A stretch of 64,000 nt of DNA from an uncultured bacterium (GCA_937922705.1 CALAIW010000005.1:39727-103726), one strand, 5' to 3'. Shown: positions 25,587 to 33,943, numbered from the stretch's first letter. The notes: generated by a model not told the origin, from the sequence alone. Made by a program: numbers and translations.

Positions 25587-26576
25587 ATGTACCACGAGGA
25601 GTTTGAGGGGAGAATCATCGATATTTCCACAATTCGCTTCTTTCGCTTCTTCAGGCGTTTGGGGATTTACACACTTTTTGTTGCCCTTTTTGTGTACTTT
25701 GCAAGCGGGATATACGTTGTTGGCCCCGATGAAGTGGGTGTCGTCCGGCGTCTGGGAAGCTATAACCGTACTGTCCCCCCAGGAATCCATTACCGTCTTC
25801 CGTACCCTTTTGAGAGTGTGACCAAGCCCAAAATCACTGAGGTTCGCCGCGTCGAAATCGGCTTTCGAACGCTTACCCCTGGCCCTCCACCGAGGTACGC
25901 TTTTGTGCCTGAGGAATCGCTGATGCTTACCGGAGACGAAAACATCGTGAGCTGCCAATTCATTGTCCAGTTTCGCATCAGCGACCCGTACCAGTACCTT
26001 TTCCGCATCAAAGACCCGGAAAAAGCGGTGAAGAACGTTGCTGAGGCCGCTCTACGGGAGGTGGTGGGGAAAAAGACCATCGACGAGGTACTCACCACTG
26101 GCCGAGCCGAAGTCCAAGAGGAGACGCGAGCTCTCCTTCAAGAAATCCTTGACCGATACGAAGCAGGAATCCGAATCTTAGCGGTGCAGCTCCAGGACGT
26201 CCAGCCGCCTCAGGAAGTCGTTGCGGCTTTTAAGGACGTTGCCAGTGCTCGCGAAGACAAAGTCCGCTTCATAAATGAAGCTGAAGCTTACCGAAACCAG
26301 ATCCTTCCTCAGGCCCGGGGAGAAGCCTCTCGTATCTTAAAAGAGGCGGAAGCCTACCGGGAAACGGTTATCCGCAAAGCCGAAGGAGAAGTGGCGAGAT
26401 TCCTCGCGGTTCTCAGAGAATACGAAGCAAACCCCGAGATTACTCGCCGGCGCCTGCACCTTGAAACCCTTGAGGAAATTTGGCCAAAAGTGAAAAAGTT
26501 TGTCTTTGATGAGGAAAAGGTTGCACAGAGTACCTTAAAATTCTTACCCCTTTTTGAGGGAGAGAAAAATGAGTAG
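25587..26576 (+). CDS. hflK: HflK, membrane protease-modulating SPFH/band 7 protein
   Basis: HflK forms with HflC a membrane cage around the FtsH protease. The 329-aa protein has one N-terminal transmembrane helix near 29-47 (LGIYTLFVALFVYFASGIYVV), then the SPFH domain (DEVGVVRRLGSYNRTVPPGIHYRLPYPF, DENIVSCQFIVQFRIS), and a long Ala/Glu-rich coiled coil (KFINEAEAYRNQILPQARGEASRILKEAEAYRETVIRKAEGEV). The ATG lacks a ribosome-binding site and sits at the predicted transcription start. Confidence 0.93.
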   Translation: MYHEEFEGRIIDISTIRFFRFFRRLGIYTLFVALFVYFASGIYVVGPDEVGVVRRLGSYNRTVPPGIHYRLPYPFESVTKPKITEVRRVEIGFRTLTPGPPPRYAFVPEESLMLTGDENIVSCQFIVQFRISDPYQYLFRIKDPEKAVKNVAEAALREVVGKKTIDEVLTTGRAEVQEETRALLQEILDRYEAGIRILAVQLQDVQPPQEVVAAFKDVASAREDKVRFINEAEAYRNQILPQARGEASRILKEAEAYRETVIRKAEGEVARFLAVLREYEANPEITRRRLHLETLEEIWPKVKKFVFDEEKVAQSTLKFLPLFEGEKNE

Positions 26577-27462
26577 GGTTTGGCGGTGGCGTATAAGTGT
26601 CGCCATTCTTGTCCTTGTACTCTTAGCCATCTTTAGGCCTTGGTATGTACTGGATGAGACTGAACAAGGGGTTATCGTCCAGCTCGGAAAGCCTATTCGT
26701 GTCGTTCAAGAAAGCGGCTTGCACCTGAAACTCCCCTATCCTTTTCAGGTGGTACGAAAGTTTGACCGCCGGCTTTTAGAATACGATTCGCCTCCTGAGG
26801 AGGTCATCACCCGGGACAAAAAGACCCTGGTGATTGACAGTTTCGTCCGCTGGCGTATCACCAATCCCCTCCTATTCCTGCAGACTGTGGTGAGCGAAAA
26901 CGGAGCCATTACTCGCATTGATGATGTGGTATACTCTGAGCTCCGAACAGAAATTGGGCGGGTTGATCTTTTCGACCTTGTTTCCAAAGTCCGCAAAGAG
27001 GTTATGGAAAGAGTAACCACTCGTTCCAGCGAAAAGACGAAAGAATTTGGCGTAGAAATCGTCGATGTTCGAATTAAAAGGGCAGATCTCCCCAAGCAGA
27101 ACGAAGAAGCTGTTTTCCAGCGAATGAAAGCTGAAAGAGAGCGTCAGGCTCGCCAGTATCGTTCTGAAGGCGAAGAAGAGGCCACAAAAATCCGGGCCGA
27201 GGCCGACAAAGAGCGAGCCCTTATTCTTGCTGAAGCGGAAAAGCAAGCACAAATCCTCCGAGGTGAAGGCGAGGCCGAAGCGTTACGCATCTATGCCGAG
27301 GCATACCGCAAAAGCCCCGAGTTCTTCGCCTTCCTTCGAACCCTTGAGGTGTACCGAAAATCCTTCAAAGAGGGCGACGTCTTCGTTCTCACTCCTGCAT
27401 CGGATATCCTCACGTATCTTAAGAGCTTGCCAGAACCTGAGCTACAAGAGGAAGGAAGGTAA
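26569..27462 (+). CDS. hflC: HflC, membrane protease-modulating SPFH/band 7 protein
   Basis: Partner of HflK; 297 aa from ATG 26569, which overlaps the hflK stop by 8 bp and follows a GAGGGAGAG ribosome-binding site. It has an N-terminal transmembrane helix (ISVAILVLVLLAIFRPWYVL), SPFH core (DETEQGVIVQLGKPIRVVQESGLHLKLPYPF, LVIDSFVRWRIT, DDVVYSELRTEIGRV) and the HflC coiled coil (MKAERERQARQYRSEGEEEATKIRAEADKERALILAEAEKQAQILRGEGEAEA). Its last 44 bp overlap, tail to tail, the gene on the other strand. Confidence 0.94.
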   Translation: MSRVWRWRISVAILVLVLLAIFRPWYVLDETEQGVIVQLGKPIRVVQESGLHLKLPYPFQVVRKFDRRLLEYDSPPEEVITRDKKTLVIDSFVRWRITNPLLFLQTVVSENGAITRIDDVVYSELRTEIGRVDLFDLVSKVRKEVMERVTTRSSEKTKEFGVEIVDVRIKRADLPKQNEEAVFQRMKAERERQARQYRSEGEEEATKIRAEADKERALILAEAEKQAQILRGEGEAEALRIYAEAYRKSPEFFAFLRTLEVYRKSFKEGDVFVLTPASDILTYLKSLPEPELQEEGR

Positions 27463-27748
27463 AGGCTGGTCCCCCTCCCATGACCACCCCAACCTGGGCT
27501 GCCTCGAAAATCTCCTCAGGAGTTGCTCCAGCCTTTTTTGCTCCACGCACATGGAGAATGACGCAGTTTTCACAGTGAATGGCCACCCCAATGGCCAAAG
27601 CTATGAGCTCTTTCACCTTAAGAGGTAAAGCCCCTTCGGCCATTACCTGGTTGTAGAAGGAGAGAAAAGGCTCAACACTTTTTGGGGACTGTTCTCGTAC
27701 ACCGCGAATCCCTTTTCGGTATTCCTCAAGAAACCCTTGAATATCCAT
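27419..27748 (-). CDS. Carboxymuconolactone decarboxylase/AhpD-like protein
   Basis: A 109-aa protein from the internal ATG 27748 (MDIQGFLEEYRKG); the longer frame on the track lies inside rpoN. The AhpD-type core VKELIALAIGVAIHCENCVILHVRGAKKAGATPEEIFEAAQVGV is intact, including E47, the redox pair C59/C62 (CENC) and H66. Members act as alkyl-hydroperoxidase partners or decarboxylases; CxxC plus His favours redox chemistry. It overlaps rpoN by 23 bp and hflC by 44 bp tail to tail. Last gene of the cheA operon. Confidence 0.88.
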   Translation of the reverse strand: MDIQGFLEEYRKGIRGVREQSPKSVEPFLSFYNQVMAEGALPLKVKELIALAIGVAIHCENCVILHVRGAKKAGATPEEIFEAAQVGVVMGGGPAFTFLPLVAQVLASS

Positions 27749-29075
27749 GATACCACCGTCCCTTCGTACGCCGGCGCAAATGCGCCGGCGGAATCCCCAT
27801 TTCTTCGCGATACAACGCGCAAGTCCTCCGGGCAATGAATATCCCTAAGGATTTGAGCCTTTCGGCAATTTCCCGATCCGAAAGAGGGTGTTCTGGGTCC
27901 TCTTCGGCAAGAAGCATCCGTATCGCTTCTTTTGCCTGGTATGAAGCATCAAAAAAGAATTTCACACTGCGAACCAGACCATCGGGAAAACGAACGAACT
28001 TTCCCTTCAAAACCTGGCACACCCCGCTGACACTTATCCCCAAAGCCTCGGCAATCTCCCCTTGGGTAAGGGGGACAAAAAAGGATGGACCGTGGCGGAA
28101 AAACTCCTTTTCCCGTTCTACGATGTACTCAAGAACTCGAAGCAGCGTCCGGTACCGGTACGCAAGGCACGAGAGAACCTCCCGTGCTTCATCGAGTTTC
28201 TCCCGGAAAAAGTGACGTTCCCCTTCAGAGAGTTCCCCCCGCCTTTTCCGCCAAAAGGAAAGCACTGTGTCGCTTATCGCCATCTGCATGGAAAAGGATG
28301 GGACAAGGACAACCTCAAACTCTCCCTTTTCAATCTCTAGGATTTCTGCATCGGGATATACGAGATTTCGCTCTTCTTGAAGGTCCTCACGCTCTCTTCC
28401 CAAGGTGCTTTCAAAGTACTGAGCTGGGGAAAAAAAGAGCTGCTCTCGATACGGTGCAAGGATACGCTCAAGACGATCTGGATTTTCGCGAAACGCTTGA
28501 AGGAGATTCGCAACGTTTTCCTGTAACCCAAGGTGCTCAAGCTGCATGTCTAAAAATTCTAAAGCGTTTCGAGCTGCAAAGCCAAAAAAGCCCGCTTCCC
28601 GGACTTTTGTGATGACGCGCTCTATAGCCTCCTCAGACACCCGAAGGGCCAAAGCGAGTTCCTCAAGATTCCCCCGCAGAAATCCTTCGTCATCGAGATG
28701 GGCAAAAAGAGCATGAACGATGCTTTTCTCCCTCTCTCCTAGTCCAGCAAGAGCCATAACCTCATCAAAAAGAAATTCCTTCCACCCTCGCTCCTTTTCC
28801 CACTGGGGAACATCCTCAAAGGGGATTTCTTTCCACCCTTGACCCAGGTATCTCCCACAACGCGGGCAACGCTCAGGATACCCTGAAAACTCTTCGCCAC
28901 ATCCAAAGCACACAATACCCTCTCGAACCTCAAGGAGGGGATTTTCTTCAAGGAGCTTTGCAAGACGCACCTCAAGCTCAGGTAGTGGCAGAGCCATAAG
29001 GTGGCTTGCCACAATCATTTTGGGAATCATCTGGTGCTTCTGCAAAGGCAAAAGGGCTGGTCGGACCTTCTTCAT
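27726..29075 (-). CDS. rpoN: RNA polymerase sigma-54 factor with N-terminal zinc ribbon
   Basis: Sigma-54 directs RNA polymerase to -24/-12 promoters that need an ATP-driven activator. The 449-aa protein has region I (LLPLQKHQMIPKMIVASHLMALPLPELEVRLAKLLEENPLLE), then an insert with C56, C59, C70 and C73 (CFGCGEEFSGYPERCPRCG), the core-binding region (WKEFLFDEVMALAGLGEREKSIVHALFAHLDDEGFL), an HTH region (TQGEIAEALGISVSGVCQVLKGKFVRFPDGLVRSVKFFF) and the RpoN box ARRTCALYRE at 415-424, close to the consensus ARRTVxKYRE. The zinc ribbon is not a usual sigma-54 part. It overlaps the kinase gene as ATGA. No -24/-12 promoter was found by eye. Confidence 0.9.
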   Translation of the reverse strand: MKKVRPALLPLQKHQMIPKMIVASHLMALPLPELEVRLAKLLEENPLLEVREGIVCFGCGEEFSGYPERCPRCGRYLGQGWKEIPFEDVPQWEKERGWKEFLFDEVMALAGLGEREKSIVHALFAHLDDEGFLRGNLEELALALRVSEEAIERVITKVREAGFFGFAARNALEFLDMQLEHLGLQENVANLLQAFRENPDRLERILAPYREQLFFSPAQYFESTLGREREDLQEERNLVYPDAEILEIEKGEFEVVLVPSFSMQMAISDTVLSFWRKRRGELSEGERHFFREKLDEAREVLSCLAYRYRTLLRVLEYIVEREKEFFRHGPSFFVPLTQGEIAEALGISVSGVCQVLKGKFVRFPDGLVRSVKFFFDASYQAKEAIRMLLAEEDPEHPLSDREIAERLKSLGIFIARRTCALYREEMGIPPAHLRRRTKGRWYHGYSRVS

Positions 29076-30511
29076 CGTTCACTTCCTCGCTCCACCGGAA
29101 GAAAAACCTGGACCTTTGTACCTACTCCTTCCTTAGAGGCTATCTCAATCCATCCCCCATGGGCTCGTACAATACTGTACGAGATGGAAAGTCCAAGACC
29201 TGTTCCTCGCTCTTTTGTGGTGAAAAAGGGCTCAAAAATTCGGGGAAGTGCACTTTCTGGAATGCCCTTCCCTGTGTCGGCAAAGGTAACTTTTACATAG
29301 GTTGCAAACTTTCGCCTTTCCCAGGGGGGGAGGTTTTCAAGAAGAACGCTCTCTGTCGAAATGCGAAGTATTCCCCCTTTTTCCTGCATAGCCTCAAAGG
29401 CATTTTTCGCAAGGTTCATAAAGACCTGACGCATACGTGTCCGATCAAGGTACACCAGGGGAAGATTCTCTTCAAAGGCGAACTCCACCCTTTCGTTTTC
29501 CTGGCAAAAGAAGTCTACGAGAGAGACACTCTCTCGAAGGAGCGCATTAACGTCTGTTGGTTCTCGCTCAAGGACAAGAGGCTTTGAGAAATCCACAAGA
29601 TAGCGGATAACCTCACTACAGTGAGCCGCTTCTTTTTCTATTTTCTCTAGGACCCTCTTGGTCATCTGGCATGCAGGACAATCTCTACCTTTCTCCTCAA
29701 CTTGCGAAAGGAGCATCTGGGCATAACCATAAATGACACCTAGGGGGTTGTTAATTTCATGAGCCATACTGGAGATAAAGCGACCGATACTTGAGAGTCG
29801 CTCCATCTGGCGGATGCTTTCTCCCCAGCGGGCACGATCGGTCACGTCTTCTACAAGCCCCACAACCTGAAGGGAATTGCCACCTTCTCGCCACGGGAAA
29901 AACCGAAAATTCAAAAGGCGATCACCATTTGCGCCTCTTTTCAAGCGAAAGTTTCGGATAAAGTATTCCTCCCCAAAGCGAAGACTCTGCCACATATCTT
30001 CCATGTGCTCCATCGGGAAGAGTTCATCCCATTTTTTCCCAAGGACTTCTGCTTCTCTCCTTCCGGTGAGCACCTCCATGGTGCTGTTCCAGAAGAGAAT
30101 GCGTCCTTCCCCAAAGGAGAGAAACACAACTCCAAGAGGAAAACGGAAGAAAAGAATCTGCAAAATGTGCGTCCGAAGTTTTTGAACTCTCATGAGGAGT
30201 TGCCGCTCAAAAGGCAAAAGACCCTTCACCGGGGGAAGCTCTCCTTCTTTCAGAGGACCACCAGTTACACACACAAGGCCTGGTCCTAAAAGCTCAACCC
30301 GCGCAAAAAGAAATTCGTTTTCAAAAGAGAGAAAATGGATTCCTTCCTGGGGTCGTGCTTCTTGCCTCAAGAAGTCCTCGACAAATCGCCGGTACTTGTG
30401 CAAACCGTTGTAGAAAAACACACCATCTTCTGTGCGAAGCAGTACATATGCCACTGAGAGACGCTTCCGAATCCCCCGAAGAAGGGGGTTCCAAAGAACA
30501 GCCCACTCCAT
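29072..30511 (-). CDS. NtrB-like soluble PAS histidine kinase
   Basis: A 479-aa histidine kinase without transmembrane helices. Residues 1-120 are an unassigned sensor region; 125-225 resemble a PAS domain (GEGRILFWNSTMEVLTGRREAEVLGKKWDELFP). The phospho-acceptor is H251 in SSMAHEINNPLGVIYGYAQMLL. The catalytic domain has the N-box MNLAKNAFEAMQEKGG, G1 DTGKGIPESALPRIFEPFFTTK and G2 GTGLGLSISYSIV. Within the dimerisation helices is CPACQM with a later HC pair (KEAAHCSEVIRYL), a possible metal or redox site. It lies between cheY (4 bp) and rpoN (4-bp overlap); no NtrC-like partner is in the window. Confidence 0.92.
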   Translation of the reverse strand: MEWAVLWNPLLRGIRKRLSVAYVLLRTEDGVFFYNGLHKYRRFVEDFLRQEARPQEGIHFLSFENEFLFARVELLGPGLVCVTGGPLKEGELPPVKGLLPFERQLLMRVQKLRTHILQILFFRFPLGVVFLSFGEGRILFWNSTMEVLTGRREAEVLGKKWDELFPMEHMEDMWQSLRFGEEYFIRNFRLKRGANGDRLLNFRFFPWREGGNSLQVVGLVEDVTDRARWGESIRQMERLSSIGRFISSMAHEINNPLGVIYGYAQMLLSQVEEKGRDCPACQMTKRVLEKIEKEAAHCSEVIRYLVDFSKPLVLEREPTDVNALLRESVSLVDFFCQENERVEFAFEENLPLVYLDRTRMRQVFMNLAKNAFEAMQEKGGILRISTESVLLENLPPWERRKFATYVKVTFADTGKGIPESALPRIFEPFFTTKERGTGLGLSISYSIVRAHGGWIEIASKEGVGTKVQVFLPVERGSER

Positions 30512-30515
30512 TGGC

Positions 30516-30881
30516 TCAGTTACCCAGGACCTTCTTCACCGCCTCAATGACTCGCTCAGGCTTGAAGGGCTTGACGATGAAGTCACGAGCTCCCGCCTGG
30601 ATAGCGTCAACCACCATAGCCTGCTGACCCATAGCACTGCACATGATAATCCGGGCATTGGGGTCAATCTTTTTGATTTCCTTCACCGCAGTAATACCAT
30701 CCATCTCAGGCATAGTGATATCCATGGTCACAAGGTCTGGCTTGACCTCTTCATATTTGAGCACCGCTTCTTTGCCGTTACTTGCCTCAGCCACCACCTC
30801 GTAACCGTTTTTCGTAAGGATATCCTTAAGCATCATCCGCATAAATGCAGCATCATCCACAATCATAATCCGTCCGGGCAT
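30516..30881 (-). CDS. cheY: Chemotaxis response regulator CheY
   Basis: A 121-aa single-domain receiver with D9/D10 (IMIVDDAAFMRMMLKD), phospho-acceptor D54 (VTMDITMPEMDG), the Ser in MCSAMGQQ and K104 (DFIVKPFKPERV). This is the standard CheY that carries the CheA signal to FliM/FliY. The gene is 6 bp downstream of cheA in the same operon. Confidence 0.95.
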   Translation of the reverse strand: MPGRIMIVDDAAFMRMMLKDILTKNGYEVVAEASNGKEAVLKYEEVKPDLVTMDITMPEMDGITAVKEIKKIDPNARIIMCSAMGQQAMVVDAIQAGARDFIVKPFKPERVIEAVKKVLGN

Positions 30882-30887
30882 AGCCTA

Positions 30888-32903
30888 TTACCCTCCCACC
30901 TGAACCATTTTCCAGAGGAGACTCGCCACATCCACAATGAGCGAGACCCGTCCATCGCCAAGAATTGTCGCTCCTCCAAGCCCTCGCACGTCACCAATGT
31001 ACGACCCAAGAGACTTAATCACGATTTCCTGCTCGCCAACAATGGCATCAACCACAAGACCTGCAAGAACTCGAGCAGTGTTCACAACAACGGTATAGAG
31101 AACATCAGGAATTTCCATACCTTCCTCATACTCTGCTTTCTTCCCCTCAAGGAGATCCCGGAGGCGAAGGAGTGGTAGTGTCCTTCCTCGGAAAAGGGAA
31201 GTAAGGGTCTTATTCACCCAATAGGTGTTCTTTTTTTCGATTTTCTCGATCTCCACTACGTCCGCAAGGGGTATAGAGTAAATTGCTCCATTCACTCGAA
31301 CGAGCAAAGCCCGGATAATGGCTAAAGTCAAAGGTAAACGCAGGAAAAAGGTCGTACCTTTACCCTTTTCACTCTCCACGTGAACCTGCCCGTTGACCCG
31401 CTCGATATTCCGACGGACAATGTCCATCCCGACGCCCCGTCCAGAGACATCGGTCACGTTTTCGTTTGTGGAGAACCCAGAGTAAAAGATGAATTCGATA
31501 GCCTCCCGATCGCTCATCCGCGCAAGCTCCTCCTGAGTCACAAGGCCAAGGGCAAGGGCTTTTTTGCGAATCTTCTCCACATCAATACCCCGCCCATCAT
31601 CCTGCACAAGGATAACTACTGAGTTCTCTTCCTGATAGGCCTTGAGCAGGATTCGCCCCCGAGGGGGTTTCCCCAGGGCTATTCGCTCTTCAGGAGGTTC
31701 AATCCCGTGATCCACAGCGTTCCGAAGAAGGTGGATTAAAGGATCGGTAATCTCCTCAATGAGCGAGCGGTCAAGTTCGGTGTCCTCTCCTTCCACCACA
31801 AAGTCAATCTCTTTTCCAAAATTCCTAGCCAGGTCTCGAACCATCCGGGGAAATCGGTTGAAAACCTCCGCAAGGGGAAGCATCCGGGCCTTCATAATTT
31901 CCATCTGGAGCTCATTGGTAACCCGACCGATATGGGTGGTCGTGTCAGCAAGAAGAGTCCTGAGGTAGGCAACTTCCTTGCTCTCTTGGAGCTTCCGGAT
32001 GATGTCTTCAAGACGCGCCCGATCAATGACCAGCTCTCCCACAAGGTTCATAAGAGCATCAAGGCGTTCTACATCAACCCGGACAGTTTTTTTGAGCCCA
32101 CCGGTGATTTTTCTCCTCTCTGAGGTAATAGCTCTCGTTTGCTCCTCCTCTTTTTTCTCCTCTCTTGCCGCCTCAAGAAGTACCTCTTTTCCCTGTGCGG
32201 TAATTTCTGCCTTTTCCACTTCCGCAACGGATTCTACAACTCTTTTGATTTCCTCAGGTGTAAGCTCTGTCCGTACAAAAACCTCAAAGCTCTGTCCAAA
32301 GCGCTCACTCTCAAGGTCAGTAAGAGAGGGATTGGTACTTACTACATCGATACCACTCTCCTGCAGGCGATTAATGACAAGATATGCCCGAACTCCTTTC
32401 ATGGAACAATCGAGGGTGAGGAACACTTTGACCACGTATTCTTTCTCCTCTTTGGGAATCGCTTCGGGTTTTTTCTCCACCTCCTCGGAAGCCTTTTCCC
32501 GTCTTCCAAGGAAATGCTGAAGCATCCCCACAATTTCTCCTGTTTCAACTTCTGGTTCCTTCCCTTCCAAAGCAATACCATTTCGCATGAACTTGAGAAG
32601 GTCTACACCCCGAAGGAGGGTATCCACAAGCTCTGGAGTAACCGCAATAGTCTTTTTTCGAACTCCGTCAAGAAGATTTTCCATGAGGTGAGCAAGCTCC
32701 ATCATTTTCTGGAAACCCATAGAGCTTGAGGAACCCTTAATGGTATGGAATGAACGGAAAATAGCTTGAACAAGACTCTCCTCGTCGGGATTTTTCTCAA
32801 GCTGGACAAGATTCTCCTCGAGGCGCTCAATGTGTTCCTCAACCTCTTCAAGAAAGACTCCCAGGTACCGCTCCATGTCAAAGGTTTCGGTCAATTCCAC
32901 CAC
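30888..32903 (-). CDS. cheA: Chemotaxis histidine kinase CheA
   Basis: CheA phosphorylates CheY and CheB in response to receptors. The 671-aa protein shows all five domains: P1 with phospho-histidine H53 (IFRSFHTIKGSSSSMGF), P2 around 165-250 (KVFLTLDCSMKGVRAYLVINRL, a CheY-docking domain), P3 dimerisation (VDVERLDALMNLVGELVIDRARLEDII), P4 catalytic (LLRNAVDHGIEPPEER, DDGRGIDVEKIRKKA, GRGVGMDIVRRNI) and P5 CheW-like (VNGAIYSIPLADVVEI to the end). ATG is 32903; an internal ATG at residue 10 is possible. No CheW gene is seen in this window. Confidence 0.97.
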   Translation of the reverse strand: MVELTETFDMERYLGVFLEEVEEHIERLEENLVQLEKNPDEESLVQAIFRSFHTIKGSSSSMGFQKMMELAHLMENLLDGVRKKTIAVTPELVDTLLRGVDLLKFMRNGIALEGKEPEVETGEIVGMLQHFLGRREKASEEVEKKPEAIPKEEKEYVVKVFLTLDCSMKGVRAYLVINRLQESGIDVVSTNPSLTDLESERFGQSFEVFVRTELTPEEIKRVVESVAEVEKAEITAQGKEVLLEAAREEKKEEEQTRAITSERRKITGGLKKTVRVDVERLDALMNLVGELVIDRARLEDIIRKLQESKEVAYLRTLLADTTTHIGRVTNELQMEIMKARMLPLAEVFNRFPRMVRDLARNFGKEIDFVVEGEDTELDRSLIEEITDPLIHLLRNAVDHGIEPPEERIALGKPPRGRILLKAYQEENSVVILVQDDGRGIDVEKIRKKALALGLVTQEELARMSDREAIEFIFYSGFSTNENVTDVSGRGVGMDIVRRNIERVNGQVHVESEKGKGTTFFLRLPLTLAIIRALLVRVNGAIYSIPLADVVEIEKIEKKNTYWVNKTLTSLFRGRTLPLLRLRDLLEGKKAEYEEGMEIPDVLYTVVVNTARVLAGLVVDAIVGEQEIVIKSLGSYIGDVRGLGGATILGDGRVSLIVDVASLLWKMVQVGG

Positions 32904-32909
32904 CCTCCT

Positions 32910-33515
32910 CTACTCAGCCACACCTTTCGCTAGCGAAGGCTTCTCAAGCTTTACCTGCACCACAGTAACTGAAAGATAGAGAATATCAACCTCCGTCACG
33001 TATGGAACAAAGCCCTCTTTCTCCACTACAAGCACAACCTTACCCACTGGGAGATTGTCCAAAGCAAAGCTACCATTTTGATCCGTCGTTGCAATATTCC
33101 CACCATCGACGGTGACTAAAGCCCCTGCAATGGGCTTCCCCTCTTCGTCCCACACATATCCTACCAGTTTGCCCAGAAGCGGCGCAAGCTCAATGGTGAG
33201 AGAAAAGGAAGACACACCTTGAGGAACATTCACAACTTCGCTTTTTTGCGCATATCCTGTAGAGTATACAACAAAAACACGTCGTCCTGCAGGAACACGG
33301 GAAAGCACAAACGACCCATCAGAGGCAGTAAGGTCAAAACACTCGGGAAAATCTCGAAGCCTCACCTGTGCGCCTTCTACCCCCACTCCCGTCACCGCGT
33401 CAACCACCTTCCCCTGCACGGTGACGAGGGGATGCAAAAGGGGCAAGGGACTAAGGTTTCCAAAACACCCAGAGAGGAGAAAAAGACAAAGTGCAAAGGG
33501 TAAAACTTTCCCCAT
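32910..33515 (-). CDS. Lipoprotein with carboxypeptidase-regulatory-like beta-sandwich domains
   Basis: A 201-aa lipoprotein starting at ATG 33515 (the longer frame on the track is antisense-like and overlaps the upstream gene). The signal peptide ends in the lipobox LLSGC (C17). Two carboxypeptidase-regulatory-like domains follow: VTVQGKVVDAVTGVGVEGAQVRLRDF with SDGSFVLSRVPAGRRVFVVYSTGY, then LVGYVWDEEGKPIAGALVTVDGG with NGSFALDNLPVGKVVLVVEKEGF. The function is unknown. It is 1 bp after the first lipoprotein gene and 6 bp before cheA, so it is co-transcribed with chemotaxis genes. Confidence 0.82.
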   Translation of the reverse strand: MGKVLPFALCLFLLSGCFGNLSPLPLLHPLVTVQGKVVDAVTGVGVEGAQVRLRDFPECFDLTASDGSFVLSRVPAGRRVFVVYSTGYAQKSEVVNVPQGVSSFSLTIELAPLLGKLVGYVWDEEGKPIAGALVTVDGGNIATTDQNGSFALDNLPVGKVVLVVEKEGFVPYVTEVDILYLSVTVVQVKLEKPSLAKGVAE

Positions 33516-33516
33516 G

Positions 33517-33870
33517 CTACCCACCTTGGCGAGCAAGGTAGTATACGTATCGGCCGGGAGTGAGCTCAAGGGTGTAGATGGTGATAGTGTCCACAAGGGG
33601 GAGGTATCCACTTTTAGTGATGGAGATAGTGTACGTTCCGGGTGGAAGCTGGAAGTGTGCTTTGCCGCTTGCGTCGGTATAGCGGACCGCAGAAATGTTT
33701 CCGGATACCGAAACCTGGGCAAGAGCAACGGGTAAGACGTATCCTTCTGGGGAATTCGGCTCAATTTCATACACAAAGATGTAAGTGTCCTTTGTCTGCC
33801 AGCGAACCCCACAGCCCGAGGAGACGAAAAAGAGAAGAGATAAAAAAGCAAGCACAAGATACTTTTGCAT
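33517..33870 (-). CDS. Small lipoprotein with carboxypeptidase-regulatory-like domain (first gene of cheA operon)
   Basis: A 117-aa lipoprotein: signal peptide ending in the lipobox VSSGC (C20), followed by a single beta-sandwich with the family pattern VLPVALAQVSVSGNISAVRYTDASGKAHFQLPPGTYTISITKSGYLPL. It has a strong AGGAGGT ribosome-binding site. Function unknown. It is the first gene in the lipoprotein-cheA-cheY-kinase-rpoN operon, divergent from the plus-strand metallo-beta-lactamase gene across 93 bp. Confidence 0.8.
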   Translation of the reverse strand: MQKYLVLAFLSLLFFVSSGCGVRWQTKDTYIFVYEIEPNSPEGYVLPVALAQVSVSGNISAVRYTDASGKAHFQLPPGTYTISITKSGYLPLVDTITIYTLELTPGRYVYYLARQGG

Positions 33871-33934
33871 CAGGTAACCTCCTGTGCAGAGATTGCAAAA
33901 TTAGGGGATAAAAATCCTTGCCAACTACATCCTG

Positions 33935-33943
33935 TGGTATGAT
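33935..33943 (+). promoter_or_regulatory. Extended -10 promoter upstream of the MBL-fold gene
   Basis: TGGTATGAT forms an extended -10 (TGn then TATGAT) 20 bp before the GTG start at 33964. A TTGCCA lies further upstream but with only 14 bp spacing, so the extended -10 is the main evidence. The start is preceded by AAGGAGGG. Confidence 0.5.

Noticed and set aside
33516-33857. N-terminal extension of the second lipoprotein gene
   Set aside because: It covers the upstream lipoprotein gene in another frame; the lipobox signal peptide starts at ATG 33515.
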